64,000 bases of DNA from Diplodia intermedia (Eukaryota > Ascomycota > Dothideomycetes > Botryosphaeriales > Botryosphaeriaceae): assembly GCA_021495925.1 (NCBI GenBank), contig JAKEKT010000004.1, positions 124,001-188,000 of the forward strand, given 5' to 3'. A program made the position numbers and the translations under genes. How positions within the stretch are numbered: the first letter of the stretch is position 1; the number at the start of each line of letters is the position of its first letter. Below, in pieces: positions 35,985 to 47,905 of the stretch. Below the pieces are notes generated by a model that worked only from the letters and a program-made list of their open reading frames with translations, was not told where the DNA came from and ran no database searches.

Positions 35985-38900
35985 AGATTTCAGGCACTGG
36001 CCCAGAGGGCCCGATGTCGCAGAAGCCGCTTATGCATGGCGCTTGTACGGAGCGGTTGCGAGCCTGGGGCAGCGTGGTAGGGGAGGAAGGTGTCATCGGC
36101 GTGATGGCGAGGCCCAGAGGCTCCGAGAGCCAAGCAAGGGTGGGCTGCCGGGCGCGGTGGAGCTACGGCTTGGAGCGCAGAGCACGGCGCGCGCGCTCTG
36201 TTCGTGCTTGCCGCAAGACAGCTTTTGCTGAGGATGGATGATACCAGACGTTGCAACATGGCTATGCCGCAACGGAGAGCCGAGCGCCCCCGCCGCCCAA
36301 TCGCCGCCCGCAGCCCCGCCCAAAGCGAGCAGCCTGTTCCCGCCGCGTCATTCCCGCCATGGCTCGCACCTCACAGCGAAGCCTGGCCGCCTGCTCGCCT
36401 GCTCGCCTGGCCGCCTGCCCCCCAGCCGCGATCCACGTGCGCCTCCCGGCGCTACTGCTGCGCGACCCGCCGGCCTGCAGCCGTCACCACCGCTGCGGCT
36501 CGAAGCCCGCCCCGGCCGCCAAGCCACAGCCCGTTTCATCATCCCAAGCCTCCGCCTCACCACCGCGCCCTCCGTCCGCGAAACGACCACCCCCGCCCTG
36601 CGCACTGCATCACCGGCGCTGCCTGCAAAGCTGCCTGCAAAGCCGCCTGCGTTTCCCGGCGCGTGTAACCGCGCCGCTCCTGCAATCTGCAGCCGCCAGC
36701 GCGCCATGCCGGCCCGCGCATGGCTTGTCTTCCGCTCTCGTCGCCTCTACACCAAACGAGCAGCTGTCGTCCGTCTGGCGTCAACGTAGGATGCCCCGAA
36801 CAAGCCTAGCGGAGCAGCTTCCGGGGCCGCCGCCGGCTATTGTCCATGTCACGCACCCACTCGCGAATCGCCGCCGTTGCAACGCCGATTCGGCCAGGCG
36901 GAATGCGCTCCAGCCCGCAGCTCCTGCGTGCGACTACAGCGAGAAAGCTTGGTATCCGCGGCCCGCCTTATCAGGCCGTGGTTGCGGAGAAGTTGCCTGC
37001 CGGCGTTACACTCCAGGAAACAATCCACCGTCATGTCGACAGGTGCAACCCCACCGGCGAGTAGCAATTCTCCGCCTGCTCAGGCACACCGGCCCCATCG
37101 CAATCTCGTCGGCGCGAGTCCGCAGTTTTTTCTCCGCCAAGTCACCACAACACGTACTCGAATCCACACTTGCCGAATCCCTCCCGGCTCCCGGCCGCCC
37201 GATCGCAGCGTGTCCCGCGTTGTGTTACATGGCTTGGTTCTCGGCTGCTGACGAGAGAATCCAAACACGTCCCGGCCTGGCGTGACCACAGGCTCCAGCA
37301 AATGACCCTGCCTCGGCCGTGGAACCATGCCACCGAACCTGGAGATGCTCAGGCCTCTGCCGTGTACCGCCCTCTAACACGCGCAGGGCATTGTTCATTC
37401 ACGCTTCCCTGGGACACGCACTGCTGCCAATGTGCCCCCTCGCAGCTGCGAGCGTTGAAGAAAGCTGGGTTGCTGCCTCAGGGCTCGCGCCGTTGTTTCG
37501 TTCCCTGCGGCTCGCCACTACGTCCACGTCCCCTCGCTGCTGGGGAAGATGCTGCAAGTGCTTCCAAAAGCATGGGACTGGAAACCTTCCGTCGGCCTTG
37601 CCGCCCCTCGTACGCTCGCACCGTCATAGTGCTGTTTCAGCCCTGCTGTGATTGGATGGCAGCCGCCCTATCCCTCACAGAAGCCGAGGCATTCTAAAAC
37701 GTCTGGAATCGACGTGGATGGCTTTCTTTCGTCAACTGCCAGTCGCTACACCACGCTCTGCCTTGGTCGGCAACGCGCATCCCCATCCATAGCCTTGTGC
37801 CTGCATGAACCGCGGAATACTCCGCGTTTGCTAGCCCTTCTCACCTTTGACAATCTTCGGCGTCACCGGCGCAATTGTCCTCTCACCGGCCCTTCTCCCT
37901 CACATACCACGAGCCTACCAGTCCAATGCTGAGGGAGTGAAGGGCGTCGAGTTTCCCAGGAATGCATCAGGACGTTGTTCAAGTTCATGCGCTTTCTCAC
38001 CGCCTCCTCGTTTGTTCGACGTCAAATGGTCACCAACACCGTACACCAGCTGGCAACTTCCGCGTCCAAGTTCCGCCATCTGCGAGCTAATGATGGCGCC
38101 GCAGCGCCCTTCGCCCCTTTGCTGCGAGAGCTGAGTCGATCTAGAAATGAGACTGCTCGTATCTTGGGGTCTTTGTCCTTCCAGTACCTCTCATGCAAAG
38201 CTACCCATTACCAAGTTGCTCTCGACAAAAATGGAGCCCGATTGCTTGTCTGACTGAGTCTGCAGAACGGCCGACATCGGGCGACAAGGCCACAGTGCCG
38301 CATTCTACGGTCAAAGTATGTGGCTCGCCATATTACGGTAAGATAAGAACTACGGACGTACTAGGTAAGCGAACGCTGTTTCTTACCACATGCGTGTCCA
38401 CATACCGCCACAACAAATTAGAATCGGCGCGACAGCCCCATTCAGTTTCTCCATTGCGTTCTGCCCGGCGGAGATGCTACGTCTTTCGACAGGGTAGCAG
38501 TAGCAATTGCGGTAGCGGTGTTTAAGACGGCAGAAAACTCGTTGCCCTTGGTCGGCTTGCTACCTCTTCGTCCAACCCTCCACAATCCGATGTCAGTGCA
38601 CATGGTAGGGTGCCGTCTCGTATGCCGATCAACGTCGCGGCATGACTCCACAATACCAGCCTGCTAGCTTGGAGAAGAATCCCTCAGGAACACCCTTTGC
38701 TTGATTACTAGCCGCCACACACGCGCCGACGTACCATCCCATTCCATCTCACGAACGCAACGCGCCTATCTCCAGGTGGCGGGGATCCCGTGATGGCGAT
38801 GCGTATCTAGACACCTCTCCGCACGCGCAAAAGGGGTCACGCATCTTACGTTTCTCACTCCAACCGCCAACCACGGTAGCATTCCCCGGGAAGCGGCTGT

Positions 38901-40128
38901 GGCGCAGGCGGAAACCGTCATATGACCTCCTTATTTCCGGGATACTACTACGTAAGCGACGTCGCAACGTCCCTCTCAGGCCTCTCGCCCCTCGTCGAAC
39001 GTTTTGATCGGGCTGCTTTTGGCCAGGCAGCGCCAGTTCGTTTGTGGGGCCCCGGGTCCCGCTTGCAACGCTGTCGGGATTGCAAACCCATCGTGACCTT
39101 GGCGACGATGGGGAATAATAGTGCTGAGTAAGGCCGTTTGAGCTCTTTTGCCGTATTTGGCAAGTTTTCGCATAAAGAGGGAACTCCTGGTTCAATGGGA
39201 ATGGCATATGAGAGGGATCCAATGCTCAAGGGCGGTAGGGCAGATCAGACCGTGGCGGTTGTTTGTAGGAGGATGCACATGCTGCATGCCAGCCCTTGGA
39301 TCCTAATGTAGGCCCGCATATGTCCTGCCTGCATCTTGGCTAGCTGTGCAGACTACATCGCCTGTCACTGTAGGACATATGTGTCGGGCTTAGTGACAGG
39401 AGCGGTGAAGATTAGGAGATGGTTCCGGTGGTGTTGTCAACGGCGCGGCTTGAAGTAAGGGGACAAGGATAATGCGTAGCCTGTGGGTTCTAGAAGTTTG
39501 CACGAACACTCGAGAAGGGTTCCGCAGCATGAGGAGGGCAAGTATTGGGTGTCACTGGCCCGTGTTTGTCGCCAATCAGATGATCATCAAGATATCAAAG
39601 TGAGAAATATTCGAGACAGATTGTCCCCTTAGTTCTTCTCGTTCAGCAACAGCTACTTTTCCCGACCTTTCCTCTCATACAACCAAGCAAAATCAACCCA
39701 CCATGGTATCGTAAAAATCCCGCATCGCGCATCAGTCGTCACAGAACCCTGAAAGAAGCACTGAAGAGCCAGCCCAGCATCGTGCTAGCCCCCGCTCAAA
39801 TTCCTGGACCAGATGCCATGCCAGCACCTGTCCGAGGACATTGAGCGCTCAGTGCGCTTCGCTCATTGCATGGGTATATTCCACCCGTCACCAACCCACC
39901 CACCAGCTCATCTCCCCGTACCAGCCATGATCCCGAATCCCGATTCCTCAGGAAGCCTTCAAATCTATCCGCACGCATTGTCAGGATATCCGCCCGCTCC
40001 ACCCCAAATTCATGATTACAAAGAAAGGTACTAAAAGTGGGAGCAAAGGCTACAAGCAAGAAAGTGTGAAAAGAAGAAAGAAAAAAGGAGAGAAATCAAC
40101 CACACTCAACGACCATGCCCTCTCCCTT
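35985..40128. other. 4.1-kb spacer inside the cluster; no supported gene
   Basis: The longest gene-free stretch in the window. Positions 36240-37300 are very GC-rich with many overlapping frames, the longest 344 codons (36251-37285, plus), made mostly of Pro, Arg, Ala and Ser and showing no domain; I regard it as compositional. The sequence to the right is less biased. It contains the hexokinase promoter at its left end. It might hide a long noncoding RNA or a decayed insertion, but I saw no repeat ends. Confidence 0.45.
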
Positions 40129-41793
40129 TCAATGCTTCGTCTCCTCCTCGAAGGCGACAGTGCCGACAGGGGCGACGTCGGTAAGGCTGTTGTCGGTGAA
40201 CTTGAGGTCCTCCTCGATGGAGACGTGGTCCTGGATCTTGAGCAGGATGACGGGCAGGGCGAGGATCAGCGAGCCGGCCAGCAGCGCCCAGCACGAAGCG
40301 AACAGGTTCATGAATGGGAATTTCTCCAGGTCGAGTGCCCACACGACGGCCGCACCTGCCGACTGGATGCCCTTGTAAAAGCCGGCGAAGTTGGCGAGCT
40401 TGCGTCCGTTGTTGGTCATGGCGCCCATGAGCCTGTTTTGTCACTGTTAAAAAAAAAGGGACCCGTACACAAAGGAAAGGAAAGGGTCAAACGTACCAGT
40501 AGACGGAGGTTTGCCAGGCAGCGTCATAGAAGCCGTAGAACATATACAAGAACATGGGGCCGATGTAGCCACCATCGGCCCAGTCCTTGACGTGGAAATC
40601 TTCGGCACCAGCGCTCTCGCGGGTGTAGGTCTTCTGGAAGGCATAGCCGCCACCCCAGATGGCCATGGTAATGACCATGAGCACAACCCAAACCACCTTT
40701 GCGCGAGTGGTGCGGCGGAAGCGCTTCTGGTCAAGAGCATAGCCGAAGATGAAGGCGCCGACGATCTGCATGATGTAATACAGGGTGTTGTTGAGGGCGC
40801 GGGTACGGAGGCTGAAGTAAGCGGCATTGACGTCGTTGAATTGGTAGGTGTAGAACCAGTTGGAGGCGAAGAACATGGGGAAAAGGGCGATGATGTAGGG
40901 ATCGGAGACGAAAGTCTGGCCCAGACCGATAAGCTCCGACTTCCAGCTGGGATTCTTCATCAGGATGATGTGCGAGCCATCCTCTCGGACGACGCTCTTG
41001 GCCGAGGTGAGAGTGAAAGCGAGGGCGGCACCGAGCAGGGTCAGCACAAGGAAGCCGATGTAGGTGCCATCGCTGACGGTAGCGGCCTTGGTGTTGTGGA
41101 TGTTCTGGCCAAGGGGAATCTGCGAGGTGAGACGGATGTGGTTAGCAAGGGAGAGCTAGAAGACACGTCGAAGACAATTCCGAGCGAGCGGATAAGGCGT
41201 ACCAAGCTTCCAATGACGGCTCCCAGGTTGAAGATCATCCAGAACCACGAGATGTAGCGGCCCTTGGAGGCCTCGGGCGGGTAGGACATCATGACGGCGC
41301 CTTGGGCGCACCAAAGCAGACCGGCGCACACGCCAAGAAAGGCGCCGGCGAAGATGCTGAAGCCAAAGTTCTGGTTGTGCGAGAAGTTCAGGAAGGATGC
41401 GACGTAGATGCTGTAGCCGATGCCGCCGAAGGCCAGGGCGAACTTGACGCCGAGGGTGTTGGCGATGGTGCCGGCGAAGAAGCCGACAACGGCGAAGGTC
41501 GAGTTGAGGGCGACGTTGGCCTTGTTGGCGGCCTCCGGATCGACCTGGCCGCCGCCACCCATACCAGACAAGGCATTGAACATGCCCGGGCACAGGAAGC
41601 ACACGAAGGACACGATGCCCAGCTGTGCGGCGGGCGAGGCGTAGTAGAGCTTGTGTCCCAGGACGTTGAACTCGCGGTACTTCCACGACTTCTTGCGCGA
41701 GTCGGCGACGCCGGCCTCTTCAGGGTAGGGCGGCGGGCTGCTGCTCGGGGCAGCGCGCTCCTCGGCGTGCGACTGTTTCTCGTTCTCGGCCAT
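40129..41793 (-). CDS. ngt1: UNC93-like GlcNAc transporter (NGT1 type)
   Basis: Minus-strand exons 41793-41203, 41119-40497 and 40432-40129 give 505 residues. The protein has about 11-12 membrane helices after a hydrophilic N-terminus of 50 residues. It belongs to the UNC93-like branch of the major facilitator superfamily: FVCFLCPGMFNALSGMGGGG, GFFAGTIANTLG, FGGIGYSIYVASFL, CAGLLWCAQGAVMMSYP and KGRYISWFWMIFNLG are family hallmarks. The Candida GlcNAc importer Ngt1 and the cluster transporters of filamentous fungi are of this kind, and neighbours support GlcNAc as substrate; other UNC93-like fungal proteins have unknown substrates. Both introns are in phase. It shares a 1.17-kb divergent region with the deaminase gene. 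Confidence 0.85.
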
Positions 41794-42960
41794 GGTGTCG
41801 ATGTCGAGCGCTGGGGCCGTGTGGAGACGGGCGGAGATAGGGGAGGACGGGGCGGAGCAGCAGCAGCAGCAGGAGCTCGCTCTCAGGCACAACCCGGGCT
41901 GGCGGACGGTGGTTGGTGCAGGGCTGGGGTGTCACTGTGGGCGGACGCGAGGAAGCACTGCGCATGCCTGGGGCACACGAGCAGCGCGCTTTCTATATAT
42001 TGCAGTGCCTGTGGCGTGGTCGTGCTCCTAGCAGCGCTAGCGGTCCCCTCCTCCGCACCGGCGGCGCATGGGGGGCGCCGCAAGGAGCAGGCCGTTAACG
42101 AGAGATATCAGCTAACGCGGCACAGCACCAGCGATAAGAGACAACAGTCGGCGCTGCAGGAGCACAAGGGCTGCAGACACGGCGCCGTCAGACCAGCAAA
42201 GGCTCGAGCCTCGCGGCGCTAGGGCTAGGGACGCGGCGCCACGAGCTGACCACCCAAGTTCCTCGGCTGCTGCCCGCCAGAGCCGGCGCTGCCCTCGCCG
42301 CTTCCGCGCGCGCCTGCCGTGCCTGCCAATCGCCCGGCGCCGCCTGCTGCAACGGTCGGGCAAGCCACCGGCCAAATGTAACCTCTTGATCGCCCGCCTC
42401 GAGCTGCCCGCTCGATAACACTGTCGCAGAGCGCCATTCCGGCCATCGTGGCAGCTGCGACCCTGCGTGACTCGCCCTGTTATCGCCCGCGTCAGCCTCT
42501 CCACGTCCACGGGCAGTTGCGAACCCCCCGGTCTGCGTTGCGCCGGCGCCGTGGTAGTAGTATGACGGCGTGCCAGTGGAACCGTCCGTCCTCCCGGCCT
42601 CACGCCTGGAGGCCGCAACATCACAACGGCCCAGTGACGGTTCGCGCCGCGATGGAGACATGCCAATCGCCGGAGCCTGCGGCAACGTAGCGTGGTTGCA
42701 CTATGACGCTGCACCAGATTCCCGACAACACCGGCCATCGCGTCCAATGACGCCTCGCCATTCCGGCACACTTTCGCCGAAGGCGGCCAAGATGCCGCTG
42801 AGATCCAGTGGCAACGCTGTCAGACACCGATGCGTAAAAGGCCTCTGGCTGCCCCGGACTGCGTGAGAAGCGCAAGACCTACACCCTCCCGCGCTGCTAC
42901 TTCCACGACAACCCACTTCCCTTTTCGGACAGCCTTTACGCCTTTTGATCCTTCGTCGCC
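41794..42960. promoter_or_regulatory. Divergent control region of transporter and deaminase genes
   Basis: 1,167 bases, GC-rich, with only compositional frames. Two pathway genes start from its ends, so shared regulation is likely. A (GCA/CAG)-like patch sits near 41860. Confidence 0.5.
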
Positions 42961-44366
42961 ATGTAAGGCCCTCCTCAGCCAGGCGGTGTGGCTTAGCGCT
43001 GACCCAACCACGTCTAGGAGGTTGATCGTCCGTGAAGACCCCCAGGATGCGTCCAAATACATAGCAGACTACGTCGTCGGTATGTCGTATTGCCGTGTCC
43101 AATATTAGAAACAATCCTCTGACATGTTTGTCGCCGTCCCACAGAGCGCATCAAGGCCTTCGAGCCGACGCCGGAAAAGCCGTTCGTACTGGGCCTGCCG
43201 ACGGGCAGCAGCCCCGAGATCATCTATAAACTGCTGGTGCAGAAGTACAAGAATGGCGACGTCTCGTTCCGGGACGTCGTCACGTTCAACATGGTACGAC
43301 CCCCGTCCTGCAAGTCTATAAATATGCATTTCTTCGTATTCCGCGCCAGATGCTAGCGCATCGCCTGGAGCCAATGAGTGAGCTGACTGCAGCCCTGGGT
43401 TGCACAAGCCACTGCATGCTTCAAGACAAGTCACGTCGAGATCCCCTTGGAACACAGGGATGGACCAGACGCTGACGCCTTTGACAGGACGAGTATGTGG
43501 GCATTCCGCGCGAGCACCCCGAGTCGTACCACAGCTTCATGTACAAACACTTCTTCTCGCACGTCGACCTGGACCCGGCCAACATCAACATCTTGAATGG
43601 CAACGCGCCCGACCTCGAGGCCGAGTGCCTGGCGTATGAGGAGAAGATCAAGGCTGCCGGCGGCATCGAGCTTTTCCTGGGCGGCATTGGCGCCGACGGC
43701 CACATCGCCTTCAACGAGCCCGGCTCGAGCCTGCAGTCGCGCACCCGTGTCAAGACGCTGGCCTACGACACCATCCTGGCCAACTCGCGCTTCTTCGGCA
43801 ACGACGTCTCGCAGGTGCCCGCCATGGCCCTGACCGTCGGCGTCGGCACCGTTCTGGATGCCCGCGAGGTCGTCGTCATCATCACCGGCGCCCACAAGGC
43901 GCTGGCGCTGCAGAAGTGCGTCGAGGAGGGCGTCAACCACATGTGGACCCTGTCCGCCCTGCAGCAGCACCAGCACCCCATGCTCGTCGTCGACGAGGAC
44001 GCCACGCTCGAGCTCAAGGTCAAGACGGTGCGCTACTTCAAGTCCATCGAAAAGGTTGCCCGCCGCCTCGGTTTCGAGCAGATGCTGCCCTCCGAGGCCC
44101 GCATCTCCGCCAAGCGCAGCACCATCCGCGAAGGCCTCAGCAGCCCGCTTTCGCCCAAGGCCGTCAAGCCCCCGACCTTCCAGGTCCCACTGCTGGCACC
44201 CAACCCCAACCCTCAGAGCATCAGCCGCAGCGTCACCCCCGAGCCCGTCCTTGAGAGCATGGCCAGCCGCATCTCCCCGGTCGAGCCCTCTGTCGACAGC
44301 CTGACCATCCCCGACGATGTGCCGATACAGCGCATGGGTGCCCGCGTCGCACCGCTGGCCGGTTGA
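42961..44366 (+). CDS. dam1: Glucosamine-6-phosphate deaminase (start codon split by an intron)
   Basis: Exons 42961-42962 (only AT of the start codon), 43018-43079, 43145-43293 and 43488-44366 give 363 residues. It converts glucosamine-6-phosphate to fructose-6-phosphate and ammonium in the cytosol. With this start the protein begins MRLIVRED, and catalytic residues fall at the Escherichia coli NagB numbers: Asp72 in FNMDEYVG, Asp141 and His143 in GADGHIAFNEPGS, Glu148. The phosphate loop LPTGSSP is at 39-45. The first intron (42963-43017) has a GTAAGG donor and CGTCTAG acceptor. Without it, the frame runs upstream to an ATG at 42830 and would add about 60 unlike residues. The last 90 residues (Pro/Ser-rich) extend beyond the bacterial enzyme. 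The name dam1 is the cluster usage and is unrelated to the kinetochore DAM1. Confidence 0.93.
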
Positions 44367-45354
44367 AAACAATCTCGACCGCATTCCTCTTCACTTCTTC
44401 GTCACCAGATTCCCTCACAGAGCTTATCAGATTGCAAGGCACTTTCAATGTCGAAATCAGCGATCTTTTGGCGTTTAGGAAGGGGAGTCCACAGGAGTTT
44501 TGCTCCCATGACTTAATCCTTTTTTTTTCCTAGTCCATCGCTAGAGATGATCACCTTTTAACGTAGTCATGACCACGGTTAAGCACTCGCTTTTGTAGAA
44601 GTCTATCAAAACAAAACATCCATCAGGTTGATAGAATGTAAAACAGGTATGTACGTCGCGTGCGTCGTGCGTCTATAAAGGGGTTTAAAAAGCGTACATT
44701 GTCTAGATTTTTATGTATATCAATGTATATTAGCGTGCTGTATGTCGTGGCAGTCGTGTCCAATATTTTTATTTGCGTCATGTTCCATCTCTCTTGTCGA
44801 GTCGCGTGCATTATTTCCGTGTGCAGCGATGCCGTACAACATTGTTGGTAGCAGTTACTGACCTAACGCTCTACAAACCCGCCTGCAGAGCCTCAGAGGC
44901 ATGACGCCCAATGAAGAGGAAATACACGGACGTCTTGATAAAATTAGTGCGGAGGGGAAGACGGGAGAGTGCGTAAAGTAGATAGTACGGGCATGATTGA
45001 GGTCTTATATGCTGACACCCTCCCTAACGCTGCTGTTCCATGTCTAATTAAAGTACCATGGGCAGAACCGCTGCATGATTTCACACTAATTCCGTCTCAC
45101 GACGCTCATGTTCCGAAGAACGATGAAATCAGATACTCGGATGTAGGTGTCAAAAATCCGGACCCCCGGGTAAAGATCACATTAAATTCATAACGAACGA
45201 GCGACTCGTCAAAGTGAGGTCATAGAGAAGGAGTGCGACCAAGAAAAGCAGCTCGAAAACTGCACCAAAGTCCACCATCATTCACCAGTCGGGGGTATGA
45301 GGGATTAGATCCCTTCGGCATAGCATCATAACTCCAGCAAAACTAGTCATGCAC
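44367..45354. other. Convergent spacer
   Basis: 988 bases between the deaminase and the Ca2+/H+ exchanger. AT-rich around 44600-44830. A 74-codon frame (44969-45193) has no recognisable content and is not called. Confidence 0.5.
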
Positions 45355-47905
45355 CTAGCATGAACCCTCCGAACCACCGATCTGACTGGCTTCGCAGCCA
45401 TCCGGATAGAAGAAAGAAGCAAGACTATGGTCATGTCAGTACTTGAATCAGCGTGATCAAGGAAGCAGGATAAACTTACGCAATGATTACGTAGGCGGCG
45501 ATGAGCAAAGAACCCTCGAGGTAATTGCTTCGTCCGTCAAGGATCAGGAAGTTGATGACGAACGCCGTGACAAAGAGGGAAACCGTCTCAAAGATATTGA
45601 AGTAGAGAGACATATCCTTGCCCATGATCCAGCCGAGAATGACGATGAAGGGAGTGACGAAGATGGCGATTTGGATACTACTACCAACGGCGACGCCGAT
45701 AGCAAGGTCCATTTTGTTCTTCGCAGCGACAGTCACTGCAGTGACGTGCTCTGCAGCGTTGCCGACAATGGGAAGGATGATGAGACCAATAAAGGCCTGG
45801 CTGATGCCGGTTTTCTCGACCAATGGCTCGATAGCATCACTCATGAAATCGGCACATACTGCGACCAACCCGGTACTGATAAGCAACATCATGACAGCCG
45901 AAGTACGAGACATCTCGGGCTTTTCGGCTGCTTCGACGCCTTCGTGCTCAGGATCCGTGTGCCCTGGGTAGGTTGCCATAGGAGGTATTGAACGGCGTGC
46001 TGCTGAACTATTCGAAGTCCTGTTAAGGCGGTCGGGCAAAGACGCGGTACGACGCAGGCCCTGGCCGCGACCGGTGGTCATGCCAGGTGCAGCAGTAGGC
46101 GGCGGAGTGACAAAGACGTTGTTGTGGAGGAACCCTGGCATGGACGGGAGCACTGCAGGGCGCGTGGAAAGCTGGCGGAGGTTGAAGGGGCGTCTGGCAG
46201 AGTTCGGCGACGCAGGTCCATCGGTCGGTTCTGGCACCGGCTCTTCCGCAAACCCAACACGACGAGAATTCTTTTCGGTTGGGACTGCTTTCGACGATGC
46301 AGGTCTGACCTTCTTTTCGTTCGTATCTTCTTCAGGCTCGGCCGACTTCTTGTGCTTCCTCCTATGCTTCTTGCGGCTTCTCTCGGCTGATGGAGACGCG
46401 GAAGATCCGGTCTCAAAGTCGCGAACTCGGGAACCACCAGTATGCACTGCGAAATCGTCCGTGTCGGCTTCATCGCCGCTCAAAATGGCACCAAGAACCG
46501 ATCCACGCCTGGGCGAGCTGCCTTCTTGACCGTTGGCCTGGTTCCCGAGGAAGGCCCGGTGGTTCTCGACTGACGGAGTGCTCAGCACTGAAGGAAGGGA
46601 CGGGGTTTCCTTGGTGGAGCTTGTGCTGGACTTGCGACGTCTGCGGTGCCTGAAGGCTCGCTTGATCTTTTTCGCCGTGGTGTTCGATCCCGACGAGCTG
46701 TCGGTGTCCGAACTGCTGGAGTCGCTGGATGAATCCGATGAGCTGGAGGAGTTGAGCATGTCGGCCAGGACACCTGGGTGCGACTCCTCGTCGATGATAT
46801 GCTGTGGCGTGCTCTCATAGAGGTAGGCGTGAGATTTGAGCTGGAACAGGAGGTATAGTACGTATACGAGAAGTAGAACCTAGATTATGCATTAGACCAG
46901 CCCCGAGAGGCAAAACGGCTGTTCAACTTACCACGCTGGTTCCACGGCTGACTTGAAGCGTCTTGTAGTCGGCTGTGCTGTTGCTGGAAAACGAGGCATG
47001 GAAGGCAGTCTAATCAAGCATTAGAAAAGCTTCCTGGCGTGGTTCTAGGTTGACTTACGGGCAACAACAAGCTCATGACAGCCAAGCTGAGCAGACAAGC
47101 ACTCATCTGGGTTACCGTGCTGTTGTACACCTGGAGCGTGCATTAGCTCCATGCAGAAAAAGTCACTAGCGTCACTGCTTACCTGCTCTTGGTAGCGCAA
47201 GCCACCAAGAAGGAAAGCCATGCCAAGAATGAGAAGCAAGTTGGCAAGGATGGAGCCAAGCAGCGAAGCCTGTACGACGCGGATCTCATCCTTGGCAAGC
47301 AGAATAATGAACAGGATCAACTCAACCGCGTTGCCGAAGGAGACGTTGAGCAGAGCTCCTAACGTGTCTCCGAGTCTCGATGCGACGCTCTCGGTGGCAT
47401 GGCTCAAGAGACCGGCAAGCGGAATGATGGCTACGGCGTTCATGGAGAAGATGAGCTCTTCGGACATGCCGGCCGGCTTACTAGCAATGCCTATGGGGAC
47501 GAAGACCAGCAATACGTTGACCCAGCTGTAGCAGAGGGCATCTTTGGTGTGCTGGAAGAAGCGGATAGTGCCATTCTTCGCGCGAGTAGGAAGAGGTGGC
47601 TTCTCGCCGGGGTCTAAGGTGGGAGGCGGAGCTCCATCAAGCTGGGTATTGCCGGGGGCGGGGGCAGGCGGCGACGTGGATGTGCTGTCGGCGACATTGC
47701 TGACGGTAGGCTGGCTGCCAGTGCTGGGGCGGGGCGGCTGCGAGTGCGAGGGTTTCTCGGAAGTGGTTGAGGCAGACGACGGGAGAGTCGCACTGCCGGA
47801 CTGATTGCTCAGTGGAAGAATAGAGCGGGCGGGTTGGCGATTCGAGGCATGTGCTTTCGCCCACGAGTTTATACGGTCTGAGAGGCGATTAGAGGGATCT
47901 CCCAT
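45355..47905 (-). CDS. Vacuolar-type Ca2+/H+ exchanger (CAX/VCX1 family)
   Basis: Minus-strand exons 47905-47183, 47130-47059, 47009-46932, 46879-45480 and 45424-45355 give 780 residues. The two inverted ion-binding repeats are clear: GNAVELILFIILLAKDE near residue 190 and GNAAEHVTAVTVAAKNKMDLA near 660, plus the closing ALASFFYPDG after the last intron. CAX proteins move Ca2+ into the vacuole in exchange for protons. Yeast Vcx1 is about 410 residues; this protein has a disordered N-terminus of about 110 residues and a Ser/Arg-rich central loop of roughly 240 residues (with runs such as SSSSSDSSSDSSSSD and RHRRRRK) between the two halves. The loop is likely cytosolic and could be phosphorylated. 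Four introns are all GT..AG and in phase. Confidence 0.88.

Noticed and set aside
36251..37285. 344-codon plus-strand open frame
   Set aside because: Composed of Pro, Arg, Ala and Ser in a GC-rich block, overlapped by other long frames, and no domain or intron signal.
42830..43108. Upstream ATG at 42830 as deaminase start
   Set aside because: Adds about 60 residues with no family counterpart; the split-codon start matches the NagB N-terminus and numbering exactly.
23432..44366. Secondary-metabolite cluster
   Set aside because: No polyketide synthase, NRPS, terpene cyclase or P450; all enzymes belong to amino-sugar catabolism.
45290..45345. Possible tRNA-like sequence
   Set aside because: No matching acceptor stem or B-box sequence could be folded by eye.
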